A stretch of 16,843 nt of DNA from Gammaproteobacteria bacterium. GTDB taxonomy: Bacteria > Pseudomonadota > Gammaproteobacteria > Xanthomonadales > Xanthomonadaceae. Below are positions 7,492-16,843 of the stretch, in pieces. Numbering within the stretch: position 1 is the stretch's first letter; each line of letters opens with the position of its first letter. Under the pieces are notes generated by a model, which had not been told where the DNA came from, did not search any database, and saw nothing but the letters and a program-made list of their open reading frames with translations. Location: the NCBI GenBank assembly GCA_012510865.1, contig JAAZHF010000387.1, positions 1 through 16,843 of the forward strand, in the 5' to 3' direction. The position numbers and the translations under genes were made by a program.

Positions 7492-8443
7492 GATCCATGC
7501 CCCTGTACAGGCCCGCGACCTGCTCGCCGTAGCCGTTGAAGGGCAGGGTCGGGATCCGGTCCGCGAACAGGCGGTTGCCGTCGCCGGCGATGCGGCGCTC
7601 GGTCTTCTGGCTCCAGCGCGGGTGGTCGACGTCGGGGTTCACGTTGGCGAAGAACCCGTATTCGCGCGGCTGCATGTCGTTCCACGCCGTGCGCGGCGCC
7701 CTGCGCGTGAACTCGATCGCGACGATCGACTTGATGCCCTTGAAGCCGTACTTCCAGGGCACGACCAGGCGCAGCGGCGCGCCGTTCTGCTGCGGCAGGG
7801 GCTTGCCGTACATGCCGGTCACCAGCAGGGCCAGCGGGTGCATGGCCTCGTCGATGCGCAGGCCCTCGCGGTAGGGCCAGTCCAGGATCGGCGCGCGCAC
7901 CCCGGGCATCTGCCGTGGATCGGCGAGGCTGGTGAAGGCGACGAACCTGGCATCGGCGGTGGGCGCGAGCCGCTTGAGCACCGCCGCCAGCGGGACGCCG
8001 AGCCATGGGATCACCATCGACCAGCCTTCGACGCAGCGCATGCGGTACACGCGCTCCTCGGGCACGAGGCCGGAGAGCAGGGTTTCCAGCGGTACGCTGC
8101 CGGGCCGCGCGCATTCGCCGGACACCGCCACCGACCAGGGCGAGGTCACCAGGGTCTTCGCGGCCCGCGACGGATCGGCCTTGCCGCTCCCGAACTCGTA
8201 GAAGTTGTTGTAGCTGGTGGCGTCTTCGTAGCGGGTGCGGGTTTCCGCGGTATCGAAGGCGCCGGTGGCGGCTGCCGAGCGGGGGACGTCGACGGGCGGC
8301 GGCGGGGGTTCGGCGCCGCGGCAGCCGGCCGCGGCGATCGCCGGGAGCGCGGCCAGCGCGGTGAGGATGCGCCGGCGGTCGAGGTACACGTCCTCGCCGG
8401 TGATCGCAGACGCTCGCAGTGGGGGAGTGCGGCGGACGTGCAT
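7475..8443 (-). CDS. msrP: MsrP, periplasmic molybdopterin methionine sulfoxide reductase
   Basis: MsrP, 322 aa (E. coli 334), is the molybdenum-cofactor subunit that reduces methionine sulfoxide in oxidised periplasmic proteins. The molybdenum-ligand cysteine is C137 in [10 protein letters not shown]. Other family blocks are SYNNFYEFG at 77-85, [33 protein letters not shown] and [16 protein letters not shown]. The N-terminus has a Tat-type signal, DRRRILTAL at 22-30, whose Phe/Leu position is Ile. It ends AAAGC41 followed by a five-proline linker, which could be a lipobox. It forms an operon with msrQ and lies 107 bases from the divergent serC. Confidence 0.94.
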   Translation of the reverse strand: MHVRRTPPLRASAITGEDVYLDRRRILTALAALPAIAAAGCRGAEPPPPPVDVPRSAAATGAFDTAETRTRYEDATSYNNFYEFGSGKADPSRAAKTLVTSPWSVAVSGECARPGSVPLETLLSGLVPEERVYRMRCVEGWSMVIPWLGVPLAAVLKRLAPTADARFVAFTSLADPRQMPGVRAPILDWPYREGLRIDEAMHPLALLVTGMYGKPLPQQNGAPLRLVVPWKYGFKGIKSIVAIEFTRRAPRTAWNDMQPREYGFFANVNPDVDHPRWSQKTERRIAGDGNRLFADRIPTLPFNGYGEQVAGLYRGMDLARWY

Positions 8444-8513
8444 GGGCGGCGTCCTCGGGCGGGGAGTTCCATCCTACGCCGCGCACCACGGGCGCGGCGG
8501 TGTTGCGTTGCGG

Positions 8514-8519
8514 CATACT
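8514..8519 (+). promoter_or_regulatory. Possible -10 of the serC-aroA promoter
   Basis: CATACT matches TATAAT at 4 of 6 positions and lies in the otherwise very GC-rich 107-base msrP/serC gap. Transcription from it would give a leader of about 25 bases that keeps the ribosome site GGTGAG at 8541-8546. No good -35 is seen at the right distance, so this is only a candidate. Confidence 0.25.
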
Positions 8520-8550
8520 GGCTTGCCCCCAGGACGCACAGGTGAGAACG

Positions 8551-9649
8551 ATGGCGCGCGCATTCAATTTCAGCCCCGGCCCCTCCACGCTGCCGGAGCA
8601 GGTGCTGCGCCAGGCGCGGGACACGATGCTCGAATACGGCGGCGCCGGCGCCTCGATCGTGGAGATCAGCCACCGCGGGCCCGAGTTCCTGGAGATCGCC
8701 GAACGCGCCGAGGCCGACCTGCGCGCGCTGCTCTCGATCCCCGACGACTATGCCGTCCTCTTCGTCGCCGGCGGCGCCACCACCCAGCAGGCACTGCTGC
8801 CGCTGAACTTCGCGGCCCCCGGGCAGCGCGCGGACTACGTGCTGACCGGACACTGGGGCCAGGTGGCCACCCGGCAGGCGCGTCCCTACGTCGACCTCAA
8901 CATCGCCGCCAGCAGCGAGGCCGACGGGTACCGCGGCATCCCGCCGTTCGAGGAATGGCGGCTGTCGGAGGACGCCGCGTACGTGCACGTGACCGCCAGC
9001 GAGACCATCCATGGCGTCGAGTTCCGGCCGTCCGCGCCCGGTGGCCATCCGTTCCCGGATACCGGCGACGTCCCGCTGTTCGCCGACTTCAGCTCGAGCA
9101 TCGCCTCGGAGCCGATCGATGTCTCCCGCTACAGAGCCATCTACGCGGGCGCGCAGAAGAACCTCGGGCCGGTCGGCATCGGCGTGGTGATCGTGCGCCG
9201 CGACCTGCTCGCGCGCGCCGGCCAGCCGCGCGCCGACATCTTCGACTACCGCCTGCAGCTGGAGGCGGGGTCGATGCTCAACACGCCGCCCACCTGGAAC
9301 TGGTACGTGGCCGGCCTGACCTTCCGCTGGATGCTCGACGAGGGCGGGGTCGAGGCGTTCGCCAGGCGGAACGAGGCCAAGGCCCGCGCGCTGTATGCGG
9401 CGATCGACGGCTCCGGCGGCTTCTATCGCAACGGGGTCGACCCGGCGGTGCGTTCGCGCATGAACGTGCCGTTCCAGCTGCACGATCCGGCGCTCGACGG
9501 CCGTTTCCTGGAAGAGGCGGGCGCGGCGGGGCTGATCGGACTCAAGGGCCATCGCGTGCTCGGGGGGATGCGCGCCTCGATCTACAACGCGATGCCGCTG
9601 GAGGGCGTGCAGGCCCTGGCCGCGTTCATGGCCGACTTCCAGCGCCGGC

Positions 9650-9657
<8 letters not shown>
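8551..9657 (+). CDS. serC: Phosphoserine aminotransferase SerC
   Basis: SerC, 368 aa (E. coli 362), is the cytoplasmic PLP enzyme. It converts 3-phosphohydroxypyruvate to 3-phosphoserine, and acts in PLP synthesis on the erythronate-derived keto acid. The opening [12 protein letters not shown] is the family signature. GGATTQQ at 74-80 and W102 contact the cofactor, and K203 in [10 protein letters not shown] carries the PLP Schiff base. The ATG at 8551 was chosen because [11 protein letters not shown] is the usual N-terminus and GGTGAG lies 4 bases before it; 44 upstream in-frame codons are non-family sequence. It overlaps aroA by 8 bases. Confidence 0.97.
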
Positions 9658-13689
<4,032 letters not shown>

Positions 13690-13769
13690 GCCCGCAGGCC
13701 AGTCCGCGTTCCATTCGGCGGGTATGGTGCACGTCTGGCTGCCTCTTTGTTCCGTTCATGTCCTGTTTT

Positions 13770-13783
13770 GTTGCAAATGCAAC
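13770..13783. promoter_or_regulatory. Perfect inverted repeat upstream of the LysR gene, candidate operator
   Basis: GTTGCAAATGCAAC is a perfect 6+2+6 dyad in an AT-rich patch between serS and the LysR gene. It lies 48 bases before the LysR ATG. LysR proteins usually bind such dyads and repress their own genes. TTGCAA inside it (13771-13776) could also serve as a -35, 17 bases before TCAAAT (13794-13799). Confidence 0.45.
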
Positions 13784-13799
13784 CGTTAAGTGATCAAAT
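13771..13799 (+). promoter_or_regulatory. Possible promoter of the LysR gene
   Basis: TTGCAA (13771-13776) and TCAAAT (13794-13799) are 17 bases apart, each matching the sigma-70 consensus at 4 of 6 positions. They lie within the only AT-rich stretch before the gene. The -35 overlaps the inverted repeat, which would fit autorepression. Confidence 0.35.
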
Positions 13800-13831
13800 T
13801 GACGGCCATTGTTCCAACAGGAGGCGCGGCG

Positions 13832-14782
13832 ATGCAGGATCTGAACGATCTCTATTACTTCGCGATGGTGGTCGACCACGGCGGATTCGCGGCGGCGGAG
13901 CGTGCGCTGGGCATCCCCAAGTCGCGCCTGTCCCGCCGCATCAGCCAGCTCGAAACGGAGCTCGGGGTGCGGCTGCTGCAGCGTTCGACGCGTCGCTTCG
14001 CCGTGACCGACGTCGGCCAGAGCGTCTATCGCCACACGCAGTCGATGCTGGCGGAGGCGACGGCCGCGCGGGAGGTGGTGGACCGCCTGAGCGCGGAGCC
14101 GCGCGGCATCGTGCGGGCCAGCGTCCCCGTGGGGCTGGCGCAGCAGCAGATGCCGCAGCTGCTTCCCGAGTTCCTTGCCCGCTACCCGCAGGTGCGCGTG
14201 CAGATGCACGTCAGCAACCGCCGCGTCGACGTGATCAACGAAGGCTTCGACGTCGCCATCCGCGTGCGCAACAAGCTCGATGACGACGGCAGCCTGGTGA
14301 TGCGCAGTTTCGGCCAGATCCAGGAGCTGCTGGTGGCCAGCCCCACCTACCTCGACCGCGCCGGCCGCCCGAAGACGCCCGAGGAGCTCAACGACCACAC
14401 CACGATGACGATGAGCGAAGACGAGGTCCGCCAGCGCTGGGAACTGCAGGGCAATGACGGCGAGGTGCGTCGCATCGACCTCAAGCCGCGCGTGGCCGGC
14501 GGCGACTTCCCGATGCTGATGTCACTGGCGCGCCAGGGCCTGGGCATCACCATGCTGCCGGAAACGCTGTGCGCGGAGGCGGTGCGCGCGGGCGAGCTCG
14601 AAGTCGTGCTGCCGGACTGGCGGCTGCCGCAGGGCATCGCGCACCTGGTGTTCGCTTCGCGCCGCGGCCTGCTGCCGGCGGTGCGGGTGTTCATCGACTT
14701 CCTCGCCGAGAAGCTGCCGCCGCTGATCGAGTCCTCGCGCCTGGACTGCAGCAACAGCGTGGCGGACGCCGCGGCTGCCTGA
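13832..14782 (+). CDS. LysR-family transcriptional regulator
   Basis: 316 aa, the standard LysR length. An N-terminal winged helix-turn-helix (about 3-60: DLYYFAMVVDHGGFAAAERAL, then IPKSRLSRRISQLETELG) precedes a linker helix (about 62-88) and a periplasmic-binding-like effector domain (about 91-297). The sequence is of the group often placed beside quinone, aromatic or redox target genes, but the ligand cannot be read. The ATG at 13832 was chosen because CAGGAGG (13818-13824) sits 7 bases before it. A GTG at 13790 would add 14 non-family residues. There is no divergent neighbour, the usual LysR target arrangement: serS upstream runs in the same direction. The last 20 residues are low-complexity. 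Confidence 0.92.
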   Translation: MQDLNDLYYFAMVVDHGGFAAAERALGIPKSRLSRRISQLETELGVRLLQRSTRRFAVTDVGQSVYRHTQSMLAEATAAREVVDRLSAEPRGIVRASVPVGLAQQQMPQLLPEFLARYPQVRVQMHVSNRRVDVINEGFDVAIRVRNKLDDDGSLVMRSFGQIQELLVASPTYLDRAGRPKTPEELNDHTTMTMSEDEVRQRWELQGNDGEVRRIDLKPRVAGGDFPMLMSLARQGLGITMLPETLCAEAVRAGELEVVLPDWRLPQGIAHLVFASRRGLLPAVRVFIDFLAEKLPPLIESSRLDCSNSVADAAAA

Positions 14783-14810
14783 GGCACCGGCCGCGCGCCG
14801 CGTGCGCGGG

Positions 14811-14838
14811 TTGCCGCCCGGAGGCGACATGCGACAAT
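14811..14838 (+). promoter_or_regulatory. Probable tRNA-Ser promoter
   Basis: TTGCCG (14811-14816) and GACAAT (14833-14838) are separated by 16 bases, each 4 of 6 to consensus. The bases right after the -10 are almost pure G+C, as in stringently controlled stable-RNA promoters. Transcription would start near 14845, about 23 bases before the mature tRNA. Confidence 0.5.
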
Positions 14839-14841
14839 CGC

Positions 14842-14862
14842 CGCGCGGGCCCGGCCCGCGCG
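14842..14862 (+). other. GC hairpin in the tRNA-Ser leader
   Basis: CGCGCGGGC and GCCCGCGCG form a perfect 9-bp stem with a 3-base loop, ending 5 bases before the tRNA 5' end. It would be in the precursor RNA and could affect RNase P or RNase E processing. It has no T-run, so it is unlikely to be a terminator of the LysR gene. Confidence 0.5.
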
Positions 14863-14867
14863 CGTAC

Positions 14868-14955
14868 GGAAGGGTGGCAGAGTGGTCGATTGCAGCGGTC
14901 TTGAAAACCGCCGATGCGCAAGCATCCGTGGGTTCGAATCCCACCCCTTCCGCCA
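14868..14955 (+). tRNA. tRNA-Ser (anticodon UGA)
   Basis: The acceptor stem is GGAAGGG (14868-14874) with CCCTTCC (14945-14951), discriminator G and an encoded CCA (14953-14955). The anticodon stem is GCGGT/ACCGC around the loop CTTGAAA, which gives anticodon TGA at 14902-14904. The class II long variable arm (GATGC, loop, GCATC) and the T arm GTGGG-TTCGAAT-CCCAC are present. It reads UCA and, by wobble, other UCN codons. Prophage-like genes begin 265 bases downstream, so its 3' half is a likely integration target. Confidence 0.97.
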
Positions 14956-14958
14956 TGC

Positions 14959-14991
14959 GCCCTTATGATTCAATAGGTTAGGGCAATTTTT
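14959..14991 (+). terminator. Weak Rho-independent terminator after tRNA-Ser
   Basis: GCCCT (14959-14963) pairs with AGGGC (14980-14984), followed directly by AATTTTT. The stem is only 5 bp with a 16-base loop, so termination would be weak, but position and T-run fit the end of the tRNA transcript. Confidence 0.4.
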
Positions 14992-15133
14992 GATCAGTTA
15001 CCAACATCCGGCCCCACACCGCAGGGAGTGACCCTCGCCCTGCACGCCGTTTGTCGGAAGATCCGTGGTCACCGCCGACGCCGGCCTTGGCGGCCTCGCC
15101 GCGACGGCACTCGCTGCCTGCCCCTGCCGCTAT

Positions 15134-15211
15134 CCCGCAACAGCCGCAACACCCGCAACACGCCAGCAATTGCGCGGCCGGCGTGTTGCGGATGCGGTGC
15201 GGTGTTGCGGG
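15134..15211. repeat. Tandem and inverted CCGCAACA repeats at the element end
   Basis: Three tandem 9-base units (C/G)CCGCAACA occupy 15134-15160. After a 15-base centre (15165-15179) they are answered by inverted copies TGTTGCGG at 15184-15191 and 15203-15210, with a shorter TGCGG element between. CCGCAACACGCC (15153-15164) and GGCGTGTTGCGG (15180-15191) are a perfect 12-base inverted pair, and CCCGCAACA (15134-15142) pairs with TGTTGCGGG (15203-15211). As RNA it would be a strong hairpin starting 9 bases after the stop of the gp14-like gene. It may be a terminator without T-run, integrase arm sites, or another protein-binding array. Confidence 0.7.
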
Positions 15212-15219
15212 TCAGGCCG

Positions 15220-15780
15220 TCACCAACCTCCCCAATTGTTCTTGGAACCGCTCGAGCCCTTCGAGGCCGTCTGCTTATTGAAGGTGGCACCGCCACCGCC
15301 GCCCCAGGCTTCCATTCCGTACATGGCCGACTGCCCCAGCGATCCCAGAATGGTCATCTGCGACTGCGTCCGGCCCTGCCAGCGCGACATCCCCGCCTCG
15401 CTCGTGAAGTTGGAGGCGTCGACCTGGTGGCCCCACGCCTGCCGCGCCGCGTTGAGCCGGATGTCCTGCTGCTCGATCTCACCGAACAGGGCCGTTTCGC
15501 CGAGGATGTCCGCCGGCGTGCCCATCGTCGGGTCGAGGTTGTTCGCCGCGATCGCCGCGCGCTGCTCGCCCACGCGCATCCTCGTCCGCCACGCGGCCCG
15601 CTCCATCTCGCGGGTGCCCATCGCGTTCGCGTCGTCGGCTCGGGCACGCGCCAGCGCGGAGTTGTTATCGGCCAGTTGGGCGTTGTACTCGCCCATGTTC
15701 TTCTGGTTCTCGCTGGCGACGTAGCCGCTTGCCAGCGTGGTCGCGATGGACGCCATCCAGTACACAACAGGATTGCACAT
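15220..15780 (-). CDS. Phage internal virion protein, T7 gp14-like
   Basis: 186 aa. In T7-type podoviruses gp14 is a small core protein ejected with the DNA that forms a pore in the outer membrane. This protein has the same plan: a MC-x-P-type start (MCNPVVYWMA), an N-terminal hydrophobic helix (7-22), then a long Ala/Arg-rich helical body (30-80). A conserved-looking NNLDPTMGTPADILGE stretch (80-95) follows, then a second helical part and a Gly/Ser/Lys tail ending in NNWGGW. The assignment rests on remembered similarity of layout, not on an alignment. The Shine-Dalgarno CAGGAG (15789-15794, minus strand) is 8 bases before the ATG and abuts the stop of the upstream gene, so the two are translated as a unit. 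Confidence 0.6.
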   Translation of the reverse strand: MCNPVVYWMASIATTLASGYVASENQKNMGEYNAQLADNNSALARARADDANAMGTREMERAAWRTRMRVGEQRAAIAANNLDPTMGTPADILGETALFGEIEQQDIRLNAARQAWGHQVDASNFTSEAGMSRWQGRTQSQMTILGSLGQSAMYGMEAWGGGGGATFNKQTASKGSSGSKNNWGGW

Positions 15781-15794
15781 GGTCTTGTCTCCTG

Positions 15795-16559
15795 TCAGGC
15801 CGCCGGGGGCGGCGCGTAGGCGTCAACGAACGTCCGGCCATCCGCCTGGACCTGGCCGCGGGGCCATGCCTGCTTGATCGCCGCCGGGTCGAGCGTGCCC
15901 TTGCCCTGCTGCTTCACTCCGGCGCGGCCGTCGTGCAGCTGCTGCTCGATGGTCTGCTGCCGGATGTCTGCTTCCGCCATGACGCGGGGCGCCACAGTGT
16001 CTACGTGTGCGGTCAGCCGCTCGCGGATCGTCCACGGGAATGCGGTCTGGTCGGTGCTGGCGGCTTGCACCAGCAGGGCGTCGAGGCCATCGGTCGCGGT
16101 CATCATCCTGGTGCCGTGGGTGTGGATGTCGCCGGCGTCCGGGTCGAAGGGCACGCATTCGTCGGCAAGGTCGTTGGCCTGGCGCTCGGCGGCCTTCGCC
16201 TTCATCACCGCTGCCGAGAGGTTTTCCAGCGCATCAGCGAGGGCACCGTAAGCGGCGGTAACGCGTTTCACCGCTGCCGGGTACGCCTTGACGGCCTTCC
16301 GCGAGGCTTCGATCTTCCCGCGGCCCTTGGCCTCCTGGATCTGCTTCTGTGCTTCCTCGATCGCGGCCAGGACATCGCGCTGTTCGCGCTCCAGCGTCTC
16401 CAGGTCGGTGTCGAGCTTGTCCAGGGCGCCCACCTTGCTGGGGTCGAGCGTGGCCTGCAGGGCCAGCGTCCCGCGCTGCTGGCGCAGGTCGTGGATCTCG
16501 TCGGGGATGGTGCGGGCGCGCGCCTCGAGCGCGGCCAGGGTGTCGGTCAGGGTCGTCAT
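15795..16559 (-). CDS. Coiled-coil phage protein of unknown function
   Basis: 254 aa, not recognised. Residues 1-130 are a strongly helical, heptad-rich coiled coil (Leu/Ala with many Glu, Gln, Lys and Arg; for example LDTDLETLEREQRDVLAAIEE at 49-69, in part). There is no signal peptide or membrane helix. A region around 134-180 (ECVPFDPDAGDIHTHGT, then TAFPWTIRERL) looks globular. The C-terminus (200-254) is Gln- and Pro-rich. Its neighbours make a virion-structure or assembly role likely. The start has GGAG (16567-16570, minus strand) 7 bases upstream, overlapping the end of the preceding gene: stop and start are only 4 bases apart. It ends 14 bases before the gp14-like ATG. Confidence 0.7.
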   Translation of the reverse strand: MTTLTDTLAALEARARTIPDEIHDLRQQRGTLALQATLDPSKVGALDKLDTDLETLEREQRDVLAAIEEAQKQIQEAKGRGKIEASRKAVKAYPAAVKRVTAAYGALADALENLSAAVMKAKAAERQANDLADECVPFDPDAGDIHTHGTRMMTATDGLDALLVQAASTDQTAFPWTIRERLTAHVDTVAPRVMAEADIRQQTIEQQLHDGRAGVKQQGKGTLDPAAIKQAWPRGQVQADGRTFVDAYAPPPAA

Positions 16560-16563
16560 GGTG

Positions 16564-16843
16564 TTACTCCGTGGTGGGGGTGGGCTTGTAGCGGGTCACG
16601 CCATCCGTGGCGTACGGCTCGATCAGTCCTTCGGTGATGGCATCGGCAATCCATTCGGCGGTGCGGTGGCGCCAGCCCCTGCCGAGAACGCGGCGGATCA
16701 CGACTTCCTTGATGTCGTGCGCGGTCATGCCGATTCCGTGGGCGTGCCAGTAGTCGCCGACGCAGCGCGCGACCAGCTGGGAGACGGGGTAGACAACGTC
16801 CCTCTGCCGGTTCGGCTCGATCGGCCCGAGCGGGTCGCGGAAC
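16564..16843 (-). CDS. Partial phage gene of unknown function, 3' end only
   Basis: The frame is open from the window edge to a TAA at 16564-16566, giving the last 92 residues; the start is outside. It is too short to be picked as a complete gene. The visible part includes PVSQLVARCVGDYWHAHGIG and MTAHDIKEVVIRRVLGRGW. It continues with HRTAEWIADAITEGLIEPYA and ends KPTPTTE. It is helical with a possible winged-helix-like end, but I do not recognise the family. Strand, 4-base spacing to the next gene and shared Shine-Dalgarno layout place it in the same phage structural operon. Confidence 0.65.
   Translation of the reverse strand, partial: FRDPLGPIEPNRQRDVVYPVSQLVARCVGDYWHAHGIGMTAHDIKEVVIRRVLGRGWRHRTAEWIADAITEGLIEPYATDGVTRYKPTPTTE

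Larger units (their letters stand above)
14956..15219. other. Gene-free stretch between tRNA-Ser and prophage genes (possible attachment-site region)
   Basis: I see no credible gene here. The first 45 bases after the tRNA are AT-rich, unlike the host DNA on the left. A short inverted repeat, GCAGGG/CCCTGC (15021-15026 and 15038-15043), and the CCGCAACA repeat cluster (15134-15211) fall in this stretch. A tRNA 3' end on one side and phage structural genes on the other suggest the end of an integrated element, but the second attachment site is not in the window. Confidence 0.5.

Noticed and set aside
8419..8550. 44-codon upstream extension of serC
   Set aside because: The sequence has no resemblance to SerC and overlaps the msrP start region; the ATG at 8551 has a ribosome site and the family N-terminus.
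13790..13831. GTG start for the LysR gene
   Set aside because: No ribosome site precedes it, while CAGGAGG sits 7 bases before the ATG at 13832, which also gives the standard LysR N-terminus.
14978..15169. 63-codon minus-strand frame starting in the repeat cluster
   Set aside because: The start is formed by the Cys/Gly codons of the CCGCAACA repeats, with no ribosome site and no family resemblance.
15134..15211. CRISPR array
   Set aside because: The repeat unit is only 8-9 bases, copies are directly adjacent or inverted, and there are no spacers of uniform length.
15028..15819. Plus-strand open frames across the phage region (263 and 219 codons)
   Set aside because: They are antisense to the gp14-like gene, which has a Shine-Dalgarno and a coupled neighbour. 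They have odd composition and no ribosome site.

Overview
The window is a GC-rich bacterial chromosome segment. The gene set (pst-phoU, a PHA-granule family gene, msrPQ, serC-aroA, TonB-like proteins, serS, a LysR regulator) and the protein sequences suggest a gammaproteobacterium of the Xanthomonadaceae/Lysobacteraceae (Lysobacter, Luteimonas or Pseudoxanthomonas type). This is an inference from recognised families, not from a database search.

Layout. (1) 108-4627, minus strand: a complete phosphate uptake operon transcribed pstS-pstC-pstA-pstB-phoU with tight or overlapping junctions. A three-unit PhoB-type box (4674-4706) sits just upstream of pstS. (2) 4710-5984, minus strand: a membrane-spanning Mrr-like nuclease-fold protein with an altered active-site motif, and a small PHA-granule family protein. 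(3) 6070-6852, plus strand: a two-FHA-unit, tail-anchored protein whose start codon lies about 10 bp behind an extended -10 (possible leaderless mRNA). It overlaps the convergent msrQ. (4) 6829-8443, minus strand: msrP-msrQ, periplasmic methionine sulfoxide repair. (5) 8551-10987, plus strand: serC-aroA, overlapping by 8 bp (serine/PLP and shikimate pathways). (6) 10994-12291, minus strand: two tandem TonB-type proteins with similar architecture. (7) 12397-13689 serS, 13832-14782 a LysR regulator and 14868-14955 tRNA-Ser(UGA), all plus strand. (8) 14956 to the end: a gene-free stretch with tandem and inverted CCGCAACA repeats, then three tightly packed minus-strand genes that look like the structural end of a prophage. 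One resembles the T7 gp14 internal virion (ejectosome) protein. The rightmost gene runs off the window.

How it fits together: the first 14.9 kb is ordinary housekeeping chromosome. tRNA-Ser marks the probable border with an integrated podovirus-like element, although the second attachment site and the integrase are outside the window. The least ordinary items are the Mrr-like membrane protein beside the Pho box, the degenerate FHA protein with a possible leaderless start, the possibly lipidated MsrP, and the repeat cluster plus gp14-like gene at the element end. I found no convincing new defence or mobile system beyond these. No gene-free stretch exceeds 300 bases; the longest is 14956-15219 (264 bases). 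Bases 1-107 hold no gene I can support.
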